A stretch of DNA of 64,000 nt from Pelomonas sp051857475 (GTDB lineage: Bacteria; Pseudomonadota; Gammaproteobacteria; Burkholderiales; Burkholderiaceae_C): assembly GCF_051857475.1 (NCBI RefSeq), contig NZ_JBPZGZ010000007.1, positions 186,001 to 250,000 of the forward strand. The letters run 5' to 3'. Below, piece by piece: positions 34,384-42,053 of the stretch. The notes beneath the pieces were generated by a model. The model was not told where the DNA came from. It did not search any database and saw only the letters and a program-made list of their open reading frames with translations. How positions within the stretch are numbered: the first letter of the stretch is position 1; each line of letters opens with the position of its first letter. The translations under genes were made by a program, and so were the position numbers.

Positions 34384-35387
34384 GCAAGCCGGCCCATCAC
34401 CGCGACGGGCATTTCCAGAACAACCGCGGCGACTTCGAGCCCAAGTCCCTGGCCGAGGTGATCCGCTGGAAGTGGCATGCCGCGCGGCAGGGCCTGCCCA
34501 AGCGGCCGCTGGCACCCATCCCGACGCAGCCGGCCGACCTGGCCTTCATCCACGCCAACCACGGCGCCACCCAGCAGCCGGCCGTGACCTGGATAGGCCA
34601 CGCCACCGTGCTGGCCCAGCTCGGTGGCCTGAGCCTGCTGACCGACCCGATCTTTTCCGAGCGCGCCTCGCCCTTCTCCTTCGCCGGCCCGAAGCGCGAG
34701 CAGCCGCCGGGCGTCGCCCTGGCCGAGCTGCCCCACATCGACGCCGTCGTCGTCTCGCACAACCACTACGACCACCTCGACCTGCCCTCCTGCCGCACGC
34801 TGGCCCACCAGCCCGGCGGCAGCCCCCTCTTCGTCGTGCCCCTCGGCCTCAAGGCCTGGTTCCAGGCCCGTGGCATCGCCCGCGTCGTCGAGCTCGACTG
34901 GTGGCAGTCCGAACGCCTCGGTGAGCTGGAGATCTTCCTCGTGCCGGCCCAGCACTGGTCGGCCCGTGGCCTGAACGACCGCATGAAGACGCTGTGGGGC
35001 GGCTTCGCCGTGTTCGCGCCCGACTGCCAGCTCTTCTTCGCCGGCGACACCGGCTATTCGCGCGACTTCAGCGACATCCGCGAGCGCTTCGCCGAGCGCC
35101 AGCGCGCCGGCGGCTTCGACATCGCGCTCATCCCCATCGGCGCCTACGAGCCGCGCTGGTTCATGCAGAGCCAACATGTCAATGTCGAAGAGGCGCTGAA
35201 GATCCACGCCGACCTGGGCGCCCAGCGGTCGCTGGGCGTGCACTGGGGCACCTTCGAGCTGACCGACGAATCGCTGGACGAGCCGCCGCGGCAGCTGGAA
35301 CGCCAGCGTGCCGACCTCGGCATGGCCGAGGACGCGTTCTTCACGCTGGCCGTTGGCGGCACGCGGCGCATTCCGCGCCGGCGCTGA
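34380..35387 (+). CDS. metallo-beta-lactamase-fold hydrolase (NAPE-PLD/UlaG-like)
   Basis: A 335-residue hydrolase. VTWIGHATVLAQLGGLSLLTDPIF, the metal motif HNHYDHLD, VPAQHWSARGLND and FFAGDTGYSRDF form the pattern of the N-acyl-phosphatidylethanolamine phospholipase D-like branch, which binds two metal ions. LGVHWGTFELTDE near the end is also typical. The substrate in bacteria is usually unknown; phospholipid or lactone hydrolysis are possibilities. It starts with GTG at 34380, overlapping the haemoglobin stop. No other start with a ribosome site is nearer the family N-terminus. Confidence 0.85.
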   Translation: MSKPAHHRDGHFQNNRGDFEPKSLAEVIRWKWHAARQGLPKRPLAPIPTQPADLAFIHANHGATQQPAVTWIGHATVLAQLGGLSLLTDPIFSERASPFSFAGPKREQPPGVALAELPHIDAVVVSHNHYDHLDLPSCRTLAHQPGGSPLFVVPLGLKAWFQARGIARVVELDWWQSERLGELEIFLVPAQHWSARGLNDRMKTLWGGFAVFAPDCQLFFAGDTGYSRDFSDIRERFAERQRAGGFDIALIPIGAYEPRWFMQSQHVNVEEALKIHADLGAQRSLGVHWGTFELTDESLDEPPRQLERQRADLGMAEDAFFTLAVGGTRRIPRRR

Positions 35388-35455
35388 CGCTTACCCGCAA
35401 GCCCGGCACAAGCTCGGCGTCAAGCGCCGTCACGGTGGCCGCCTAGGCTGGTGGC

Positions 35456-36901
35456 ATGTCTGCGTTCCCGTCGTTTCTTCGTCGCCTGCCTGCCGGGTGG
35501 CCTCTTGCATTGCTGGCCCTGTGGCTGGTCGCCCTGGCCAGCTGGCGGCCCGTCGCCCTGCCCGACGAGGGCCGCTACGGCGGCGTCGCCTACGAGATGC
35601 TGCGCAGCGGCGACTGGCTGACGCCCACCCTCTACGGCCTGCCCTATTTCCACAAGCCACCGCTGATGTACTGGCTGGACATCGTGGCCATGCAGCTGCT
35701 CGGCCCCACGCCACTGGCCCTGCGCGCCGCACCCCTGATCGGCGCCTGGGTGCTGGGCCTGGCGCTGTGGATCGAGGCCCGCGCCCGCTTGGGGCCGGAC
35801 GCCGCTCGCCAGGCCCTCGCCACGCTGGCCGTGCTGCCGCTGTTCTACCTGGCCGGCCAGTACGCCAACCACGACATGCTGGTGGCGGGCTGGATCTCGC
35901 TGGCCATCGTCGCCGCGCGGCGCGCGCTGGCGCCCGCGCGGCACAGCCTGGCCTGGCTGTGCACGGCCTGGGCTGCGATGGCCCTGGCCCTGCTGTCCAA
36001 GGGGCTGATCGGTATCGTGCTGCCGGGATTGGTCGTGCTCCCCTGGCTGCTGTGGAACCGTCGCTGGGCCGCGCTGCGCTTTGCACTCCATCCGCTGGCG
36101 CTGGCGGTGTTCGCGGCTCTCGCCCTGCCCTGGCTGCTGGCCATGCAACAGCGCTATGCCGGCTTCTTCGACTACTTCATCGTCGAGCAGCATTTCCGCC
36201 GCTACACCGGCACCCACTTCAACAATGTGCAGCCCTGGTGGTTCTTCATCGCCGTGCTGCCGTTGGGCACGCTGCCGGCCAGCCTGCGCCTGGCCGGGGC
36301 GCTGCGACGCATCAGCTTCGACGCGTGGTGGGTCGCCGTCATCATCGTTTTCTTCTCGCTGCCGCGCTCCAAGCTGGTCGGCTATGTGCTGCCGGCGCTG
36401 CTGCCGCTGGCCCTGCTGCTGTTTGAGGCCTGGCGCGATCGCCGCGGGGCGCGCGCGGCATGGATGGTCAGCGCGCTGATCTGCGTGGCCGCCGTGCCCG
36501 CCCTCGTGCGCTGGGGCAAGCCCGACCATGCCGATGTCGGCGCCGCCCTGCAGGCCCGCCTCGCACCCGGCGACCGCGTGCTGGTCACCGACGAGCCCTT
36601 CTTCGACCTGCGCCTGCAGGCCCGTCTCGCACAGCCCCCTGCCGTGCTGGCCGACTGGGACGCCCTGCGCAGCCAAGGCGGTGACAACTGGCAGCGCGAG
36701 CTGATGGACGCGGCGCGCTTCGACCCCGCCCACGGCGAGGCCGTGCTGTGGACGCCTGCGCGGCTGGCGCAGGAGCGCTGCCGGCCCGGCCGCCTGTGGC
36801 TGGTTGCACCGCCGGCCGCCGCCCTGCCCGGAGCACGGGCCGTTTTCAGCGGCCGCAGCGCGACGCTGTTTGAACTGCCGCCGGCGGCGGCCTGCCCATG
36901 A
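35456..36901 (+). CDS. ArnT-like GT39 glycosyltransferase
   Basis: A 481-residue integral membrane transferase with about ten to twelve hydrophobic segments. LPDEGRYGGVAYEML near residue 35 contains the acidic catalytic motif of GT39/ArnT enzymes, followed by GLPYFHKPPLMYWL, LLSKGLIGIVLPGL and FNNVQPWWFF, which are also ArnT-like. Such enzymes move a sugar from a polyprenyl phosphate carrier to an acceptor on the outer face of the inner membrane, lipid A in the case of ArnT. Its partners are a GtrA protein (4-base overlap), a NaxD-type deacetylase and a GT2 carrier-charging enzyme, so transfer of an amino sugar to lipid A is a reasoned inference. Confidence 0.85.
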   Translation: MSAFPSFLRRLPAGWPLALLALWLVALASWRPVALPDEGRYGGVAYEMLRSGDWLTPTLYGLPYFHKPPLMYWLDIVAMQLLGPTPLALRAAPLIGAWVLGLALWIEARARLGPDAARQALATLAVLPLFYLAGQYANHDMLVAGWISLAIVAARRALAPARHSLAWLCTAWAAMALALLSKGLIGIVLPGLVVLPWLLWNRRWAALRFALHPLALAVFAALALPWLLAMQQRYAGFFDYFIVEQHFRRYTGTHFNNVQPWWFFIAVLPLGTLPASLRLAGALRRISFDAWWVAVIIVFFSLPRSKLVGYVLPALLPLALLLFEAWRDRRGARAAWMVSALICVAAVPALVRWGKPDHADVGAALQARLAPGDRVLVTDEPFFDLRLQARLAQPPAVLADWDALRSQGGDNWQRELMDAARFDPAHGEAVLWTPARLAQERCRPGRLWLVAPPAAALPGARAVFSGRSATLFELPPAAACP

Positions 36902-37266
36902 AGCGGCTGCTGCGCTATGCGGCGGTCGGCGCCGCCGCGACGGCGGCCCACTACGCGCTGCTGGCCGTGACCGTCGAAGCCGCGGGCTGGCCGGCCTGGC
37001 TGGCCTCGGGCGCAGGTGCCCTGCTTGGCGCCCAGGTCGCCTTCTGGGCCAATCGGCGCTACACCTTCAGCCACCAGGGGCCGTGGTGGCCGGCCTGGTG
37101 CCGCTTCCATGTGACGGCCGGCGCCGGCGCGCTGCTGGGCATGGGGCTGGTGGCTGCGGGCGTGCTGGCCGGGCTGCACTATCTGCTGGCGCAGACCGCC
37201 GCGACCTTCGTCGTCATGTTGGCCGGCTTTGCAGCCAACCGTGCCTGGACCTTCAGGCCAGGCTGA
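36898..37266 (+). CDS. GtrA family membrane protein
   Basis: A 122-residue protein with four transmembrane helices and the GtrA signature: RYAAVGAAATAAHYALLAVTV at the start, QVAFWANRRYTF in the middle and AGFAANRAWTFR at the end. GtrA proteins are thought to flip polyprenyl-phosphate sugars across the inner membrane. The ATG overlaps the stop of the GT39 gene by four bases. The 3' end overlaps the convergent deacetylase gene by 14 bases. In this module it would flip the carrier-linked sugar for the GT39 enzyme. Confidence 0.9.
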   Translation: MKRLLRYAAVGAAATAAHYALLAVTVEAAGWPAWLASGAGALLGAQVAFWANRRYTFSHQGPWWPAWCRFHVTAGAGALLGMGLVAAGVLAGLHYLLAQTAATFVVMLAGFAANRAWTFRPG

Positions 37267-38044
37267 TGCCGAACTCGGCGAGGTCGGCCGCGAACCCGGG
37301 GCCGGCCAGATAGGCCATCTCGTTCAGCCGCGCCGCGGCGATGGCGTCGCCCGGCTCGGGCTCGCCGTGCGCCGGGTGGCAGAACAGCAGGGCCCGGTCC
37401 GGCGCCTCGCGCAGCCAGCCGCGCATCAGGGCGCGGTAGTCGGCATGCGGGTTGAAGCCATAGACCCCGAGCAGCGCCGGCATGCCGCGCACACGGCGCG
37501 CCCGCATCTGGGCGGCCAGGGCGCGACCGCCGCAGGCCTCGATGACGCGGCGCTTGAAGGCGAAGCCGGGGCCGAGCACACGACCCGTGTTGCGCAGCGG
37601 CAGGCCCAGGCTTTGCGCGGCGGCCAGCACGATGGGACGCACGCCGGGCAGGGCATGCACATGCTGGTGACCATCGATGAAATGAGGGGCGCGGCCGACG
37701 CTGGTGACGAAGCGCTGCAACTGGGCCTGGAATTCATCGGCCAGGGCCGCAGGCAGGCGGCCGAGAAAGGCCTGCGTCATCAGCGTTCCCAGCCTCGGGA
37801 AATGCGGCCAATGCTCACGCAACGCCGAGCTCAGCGGCACGCCTTCGGTCAGGTTGAAGTGCAGGCCGGTCGCGACGCTGCTGTCGCGCAGGGCCGGACC
37901 GGCGACGCTCCAGCGCGGCGGCGTGACGAGGCAGCTCAGCGCATTGATGCGGCGCTGCTCGGCCAGCGCCAGGATGCCGCGGTCCACGGCGGGGCCGAGG
38001 CCGTAGTCGTCGGCGCAGACGGTCAACCGGCGCTGCGGCTGCAT
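37253..38044 (-). CDS. YdjC/NaxD-type carbohydrate deacetylase
   Basis: A 263-residue deacetylase of the ChbG/HpnK (YdjC) family. VCADDYGLGPAVDRGI carries the metal aspartates, GLHFNLTEG a metal histidine, and DGHQHVHALPGV the second histidine pair. Family members remove acetyl groups from N-acetyl sugars. Francisella and Bordetella NaxD do so on polyprenyl-linked hexosamine before its transfer to lipid A. The ATG at 38044 overlaps the GT2 stop (ATGA), coupling it to the enzyme that would make its substrate. The longer reading from 38194 runs through the GT2 gene and is rejected. Confidence 0.88.
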   Translation of the reverse strand: MQPQRRLTVCADDYGLGPAVDRGILALAEQRRINALSCLVTPPRWSVAGPALRDSSVATGLHFNLTEGVPLSSALREHWPHFPRLGTLMTQAFLGRLPAALADEFQAQLQRFVTSVGRAPHFIDGHQHVHALPGVRPIVLAAAQSLGLPLRNTGRVLGPGFAFKRRVIEACGGRALAAQMRARRVRGMPALLGVYGFNPHADYRALMRGWLREAPDRALLFCHPAHGEPEPGDAIAAARLNEMAYLAGPGFAADLAEFGISLA

Positions 38045-39000
38045 CAGGACGGGTTGCCCGTGTCCAGCGCGACCAGGTAGACCGGACGCTGCTTGACCTC
38101 GTCGAAGATGCGGCCGACGTACTCGCCGATGATGCCGATGGACAGCAGCTGCACGCCGCTGAAGAACATCAGGCCGACGACGACGGTGGGCCAACCCGGG
38201 ATGGGGTGACCATAAAGCAGGTGCTCGGCGACCAGCCAGGCGCCATAGGCCAGGGCGCCGACGGCGATGACGCCGCCCAGGGCGCTCCAGATGCGCAGCG
38301 GCAGGTTGCTGAAGGCGGTCACGCCGGTGAAGGCCAGATGCAGCAGCCGGCTGATCGAGAAATGGCTGCGGCCGCTGGCACGCGGCCGCGGCGTGTAGGG
38401 CAGGAACTCGGTGCGGTAGCCGACCCAGGCGTAGAGACCCTTCATGAAGCGGTTGCGCTCGGGCAGGGAGTTCAGCGCCGTGACCACGCGCCGGTCCAGC
38501 AGGCGGAAGTCGCCCGCATCCGGCGGGATGTGCAGCTGGGTGAAGGCGTTGACGAAGCGGTAGAAGAGCCGCGTGCCGAAGCGCTTCAGCGGCCCCTCTT
38601 CATCGCGGTTGGCACGCACGGCGCAGACCATGTCGGCGCCGCGCAGCCAGGCCTCGTGCATGGCCGCGATGAGCTCGGGGGCATGCTGGCCGTCGGCATC
38701 CATCAGCAGCACACGGTCGGCATCGGCCAGGGCCAGGCCGGCGGTCAGAGCGGCCTCCTTGCCGAAATTGCGCGACAGCTTGACGTAGCGCAAGGGCAGG
38801 CCCGCGGCGCGCGCGGCCAGCGCGACGGCGGCGGTATCGTCGCTGCTGCCGTCGTCGACGAGGACGATGCGCCACTGCGGCGTCAGGCGACCCAGGAGCA
38901 GGCCGAGCTGAGTGAACAGCGCGGGCAGGTTGGCGGCCTCGTTGAACGCTGGCAGAACCACGTCAAGGCTGGCGCCGGGGAGACGGGTCGCGGCAGGCAT
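38044..39000 (-). CDS. GT2 polyprenyl-phosphate glycosyltransferase (ArnC/GtrB-like)
   Basis: A 318-residue protein. The cytoplasmic GT-A domain has LDVVLPAFNEAANLPAL, VDDGSSDDT, KLSRNFGKEAALTAGL and the metal-binding MDADGQH, followed by RRVV-x-ALNSLPERNRFMKGL. Two C-terminal membrane helices (about 225-290) complete the ArnC/GtrB/dolichol-phosphate-mannose synthase layout. It loads a nucleotide sugar onto polyprenyl phosphate. It is translationally coupled to the NaxD-type deacetylase and faces the GT39-GtrA pair. The sugar donor cannot be read from sequence; N-acetylhexosamine is inferred from context. The start at 39000 is chosen for the normal N-terminus. Confidence 0.88.
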   Translation of the reverse strand: MPAATRLPGASLDVVLPAFNEAANLPALFTQLGLLLGRLTPQWRIVLVDDGSSDDTAAVALAARAAGLPLRYVKLSRNFGKEAALTAGLALADADRVLLMDADGQHAPELIAAMHEAWLRGADMVCAVRANRDEEGPLKRFGTRLFYRFVNAFTQLHIPPDAGDFRLLDRRVVTALNSLPERNRFMKGLYAWVGYRTEFLPYTPRPRASGRSHFSISRLLHLAFTGVTAFSNLPLRIWSALGGVIAVGALAYGAWLVAEHLLYGHPIPGWPTVVVGLMFFSGVQLLSIGIIGEYVGRIFDEVKQRPVYLVALDTGNPS

Positions 39001-39084
39001 GGTGCGATTCTGGTTAACCCGTATGACAGACCGCTTGCCCGGGACTGACGGCAGGCTTTCCTCATCGGATTTCAGGCACACCAA

Positions 39085-40350
39085 ATGCCCAATGCCGCCA
39101 TGACATCACTGCGCAAAGCCTTGCGGCAACTCGGCCCCGGTCTCATCACCGGCGCGGCGGACGACGACCCCAGCGGCATCGCGACCTATTCCCAGGCCGG
39201 CGCGCAGTTCGGCTACGGCATGCTGTGGAGCCTGATCTTCACGCTGCCGCTGATGACGGCCATCCAGATCGTCAGCGCCCGCATCGGCTATGTGTCGGGC
39301 CAGGGCCTGGCCGCCAACATGAAACAGGCATTTCCGCGGCCGGTGCTGCTGTTCTTTGTCACCCTGCTGCTGGCGGCCAACACGCTGAACATCGCCGCGG
39401 ACATCGCGGCCATGGGCGCCGCCGTGCACCTGCTGGTGGGCGGACCGGCACAGCTCTTCGCGCTGGGCTTCGGCATCGCCAGCGTGTTGATGCAGGTCTT
39501 CCTCTGCTACGAGAGCTATGTGCGCTGGCTGAAGTGGCTGACGCTGGCCCTGCTGGCCTATGTCGGCGTGGTGGCGGTGCTGGGCCTGGACTGGGGCCAG
39601 GTGCTGATGCGCACGCTGCATCCGCAATTGCACTGGAACCGCGACACCCTGCTGATGGTCGTCGCCCTGTTCGGCACCACCATCAGCCCCTATCTCTTCT
39701 TCTGGCAGGCCAGCCAGGAAGTCGAGGACCTGAACGGCGGCAGCGCCGGCAAGACCCTGTCCCGGGAACAGGTGCACGGCCATCTGCGCCGCATCAAGCT
39801 GGACACCCATGTCGGCATGGGTTTCTCCAACGGCATCGCCTTCTGCATCATGCTGGCCACGGCCGCGACGCTGAACGCTCACGGCGTGCACGACATCCAG
39901 ACCTCGGCCCAGGCCGTCCAGGCCCTGAAGCCCATCGCTGGCGAGCATGCCGCCCTGCTCTTCAGCCTGGGCATCATCGGCACCGGCCTGCTCGCCGTGC
40001 CCGTGCTGGCCGGCTCGGCGGGCTATGCGGTGGCCGAGGTCATGGGCTGGCGCGACAGCCTCAATCTGAAGCTGGAGCGCGGCGAGGGCCGCGGCTTCTA
40101 TGGCGTGATCGCCATCGCCACGCTGGGCGGCGTGGCCCTGTGCTTTGCGCCGCTGGACCCGGTCAAGCAGCTGTTCTGGGCGGCGGTGTTCAATGGCATC
40201 ACGGCCGTGCCCATCATGGCCGCCATGATGCTGCTGGCAACGCGGCCGGCCGTCATGGGCCCCCACGTCATCGGCCGCAAGCTGCGCGTGATGGGCTGGG
40301 CCGCGACGGCGGCCATGGCCCTCACGGTGCTGGCGCTGGCGATTGCCTGA
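39085..40350 (+). CDS. NRAMP-related divalent metal transporter
   Basis: A 421-residue membrane protein with about eleven helices and overall NRAMP layout (LRQLGPGLITGAADDDPSG at the start of helix 1). The helix-1 metal motif DPGN reads D28-P-S-G31, and the helix-6 motif usually MPH reads S201-P-Y203. Canonical Mn/Fe importers rely on the Asn and the Met at these positions, so substrate preference is probably different, as in the magnesium-transporting relatives. Direction (proton-coupled import) is assumed from the family. It is convergent with a CDF exporter gene, the 3' ends overlapping by 29 bases. Confidence 0.82.
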   Translation: MPNAAMTSLRKALRQLGPGLITGAADDDPSGIATYSQAGAQFGYGMLWSLIFTLPLMTAIQIVSARIGYVSGQGLAANMKQAFPRPVLLFFVTLLLAANTLNIAADIAAMGAAVHLLVGGPAQLFALGFGIASVLMQVFLCYESYVRWLKWLTLALLAYVGVVAVLGLDWGQVLMRTLHPQLHWNRDTLLMVVALFGTTISPYLFFWQASQEVEDLNGGSAGKTLSREQVHGHLRRIKLDTHVGMGFSNGIAFCIMLATAATLNAHGVHDIQTSAQAVQALKPIAGEHAALLFSLGIIGTGLLAVPVLAGSAGYAVAEVMGWRDSLNLKLERGEGRGFYGVIAIATLGGVALCFAPLDPVKQLFWAAVFNGITAVPIMAAMMLLATRPAVMGPHVIGRKLRVMGWAATAAMALTVLALAIA

Positions 40351-40972
40351 GCTCGTCCCGCGCGTGGCGCATGACGACGCGGGCGCTGGACAGGGCGAGC
40401 ACGGCCATCACCGCGGCCACGCCGAGGTCGGGCCAGGCCGAGCCCGTCCAGGCCACCGCGCCCGCCGCGGCGACGACGGCGATATTGCCCAGGGCATCGT
40501 TGCGGCTGCACAGCCAGACGGCGCGCATATTGGCATCGCCCTCTCGCCAGGCGTAGAGCATCAGCGCGACGACGACGTTGACGGCCAGGGCCGCCACGCC
40601 AACGGCGCCCATGGTGAAGGCCTGCGGCGGTTCGCCGTGCAGGGCGGCCCAGCCGGCCCGCGCCAGCACGGCCACGCCGATCAAGCCCATGGCTGCGCCC
40701 TTGACCCAGGCGACCCGGGCGCGCAGCGTCAGGCTGGAGGCCAGCACGGCCAGGGAGATGGCGTAGTTGGCCGCGTCGGCGATGAAGTCGGCCGAGTCGG
40801 CCCACAGGGCCAGCGAGCCGGCGACCGAGCCGGCCGTCAGCTCGACCACGGCCATGGCCGCGTTCAGCACCAGGGCAACCCAGAGCACGCGGCGGTAGGC
40901 GGGCGAGTTGCCGGTGGCGTGGTGGTGCGAGTGGTCGTGATCGTGGGAGTGGTGATGACAGGCGTGGCTCAT
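40322..40972 (-). CDS. compact CDF-family metal cation exporter
   Basis: A 216-residue cation diffusion facilitator. The N-terminus is a histidine-rich metal-binding strand (HACHHHSHDHDHSHHH). Six helices follow, with the transport-site pattern ADSADFIADAANYAISL in helix 2 and SRNDALGNIAVV in helix 5. The cytoplasmic C-terminal domain of typical CDF proteins is absent, as in the short CzcD/DmeF-like group. It exports Zn, Cd or Co against protons. The promoter has a MerR-type operator in a 19-base spacer and the divergent gene is a MerR regulator, so metal induction is expected. CAAGGTC is the likely ribosome site. Confidence 0.88.
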   Translation of the reverse strand: MSHACHHHSHDHDHSHHHATGNSPAYRRVLWVALVLNAAMAVVELTAGSVAGSLALWADSADFIADAANYAISLAVLASSLTLRARVAWVKGAAMGLIGVAVLARAGWAALHGEPPQAFTMGAVGVAALAVNVVVALMLYAWREGDANMRAVWLCSRNDALGNIAVVAAAGAVAWTGSAWPDLGVAAVMAVLALSSARVVMRHARDELRQSPAPAP

Positions 40973-40999
40973 GCAAGACCTTGGGTAGCGCAGGCCGCC

Positions 41000-41030
41000 A
41001 TTGCAAACCCTGGAGCCACTCCAGAGTCAA
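41000..41030 (-). promoter_or_regulatory. MerR-type promoter/operator of the CDF exporter
   Basis: On the minus strand TTGACT (41030-41025), a 19-base spacer, and TGCAAT (41005-41000). The spacer is nearly filled by an inverted repeat, ACCCTGGAG at 41007-41015 and CTCCAGAGT at 41019-41027 around a 3-base centre. The long spacer plus dyad is the hallmark of MerR-activated metal promoters. Confidence 0.8.
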
Positions 41031-41045
41031 GCCGAGAATGGTGAG

Positions 41046-41468
41046 ATGCGTATCGGGGAACTCAGCCGCCTGACCGCGACGCCGGTCGACACCATCCGCC
41101 ACTACGAGCGCGAGGGCCTGCTCGACGCGCCACCGCGCACCGACGCCGGCTACCGCGTCTACGGCCCGCCGGATGCCGAGCGCCTGCATTTCATCCGCCG
41201 CTGCCGGTCCCTGGACATGAACCTGGCCGAGGTGCGCGCCCTGCTGGCCCTGCAAGGCGGGGAGCATGGCGGCGAGGCGCATGCCCTGCTGGACGAGCAC
41301 ATCGGCCACGTCGCCGCGCGCATCGCCGCCCTGCAGGAACTGGAGAAGGAGTTGCGCGCCCTGCGCGCCCGCTGCAAGGGCGACGAGCCGGCCTGCGCCA
41401 TCCTCGAGGGCCTGGCCGAGCCCGGCGCGGAACTACCGGCCAAGAGCCATGTCGGCCACAGTCACTGA
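41046..41468 (+). CDS. MerR-family metal-responsive regulator (CadR/PbrR-like)
   Basis: A 140-residue regulator. MRIGELSRLTATPVDTIRHYEREGLL and RTDAGYRVYGPPDAERLHFIRRCRSL form the MerR DNA-binding domain, LLDEHIGHVAARIAALQELE the dimer helix, and C110 and C117 (RCKGDEPACAIL) the metal loop of CadR/PbrR types. The third cysteine, normally at the start of the dimer helix (C-G-E-x-N-A-L-L), is glycine here (GGEAHALL) with histidines nearby. The tail is SHVGHSH, which is histidine-rich. Metal preference may therefore differ from Cd/Pb. The start at 41046 gives the family N-terminus. It is divergent from the CDF exporter, which it very probably activates. Confidence 0.9.
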   Translation: MRIGELSRLTATPVDTIRHYEREGLLDAPPRTDAGYRVYGPPDAERLHFIRRCRSLDMNLAEVRALLALQGGEHGGEAHALLDEHIGHVAARIAALQELEKELRALRARCKGDEPACAILEGLAEPGAELPAKSHVGHSH

Positions 41469-42046
41469 GCCGGCCGCAACAGGTAGTTGAAGCTGAAGGA
41501 CACGCGGTCCGAGTCGGTCAGATTGGCGCCGACGCGGTGGAAGACCTCGGAGCGGAACAGCACCAGCCTCCCCACCGCCGGCGCGATGACCTCGGGGTCG
41601 AAGAGCCTGGTCTGCATGTCCACCGGCATGATGGACAGGTCGCCGTCGCGGCCACTGGTGCGGAAGTAGAAGGCGCCGCTGATGGGCAGGCCGACGGCCT
41701 CGCGCTCATGGTTGTGGCGCTCCTGGTAGCCGTGGCGCGCCGTCACGTTGATCCAGCTCTGCGAGTACTCGCCGACAAAGGCCATGGGGCCAGCCGACTC
41801 GCGCGTGCGGGCGACGAATTCGAGGATGCCGGTCTCGACGAATTCGCGCAGCCTGTGCAGGCCGGCCGCGACGAAGAGATGCTGCTCGGCCTCGAAGGAG
41901 GACCAGACCTGGTCACCCCAGGCTGGCTTCAGCAGCGACTTGATACGGCCTTCCTGGGCCAGCACTTCGGCTTCGATGGCGGCCATCGTGGCCGCGTCAG
42001 CCTGGCTGACGGCGACCAGGGTCGGGAACAGGACCTTGATGTCCAT
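41462..42046 (-). CDS. putative 2-oxoglutarate/Fe(II) oxygenase (TIGR02466 type)
   Basis: A 194-residue protein of the putative 2OG-Fe(II) oxygenase family. It has VLFPTLVAV at the N-terminus, SWINVTARHGYQERHNHEREAVGL with an H-x-H pair, and ISGAFYFRTSG. RLVLFRSEVFHRVGANLTDSDRVSFSFNY contains the distal histidine and the arginine expected to hold 2-oxoglutarate. The substrate is unknown. It lies seven bases downstream of the pyruvate kinase stop on the same strand, so it is co-transcribed. Its 3' end overlaps the MerR gene by seven bases. Confidence 0.8.
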   Translation of the reverse strand: MDIKVLFPTLVAVSQADAATMAAIEAEVLAQEGRIKSLLKPAWGDQVWSSFEAEQHLFVAAGLHRLREFVETGILEFVARTRESAGPMAFVGEYSQSWINVTARHGYQERHNHEREAVGLPISGAFYFRTSGRDGDLSIMPVDMQTRLFDPEVIAPAVGRLVLFRSEVFHRVGANLTDSDRVSFSFNYLLRPAQ

Positions 42047-42053
42047 CGGCTCT

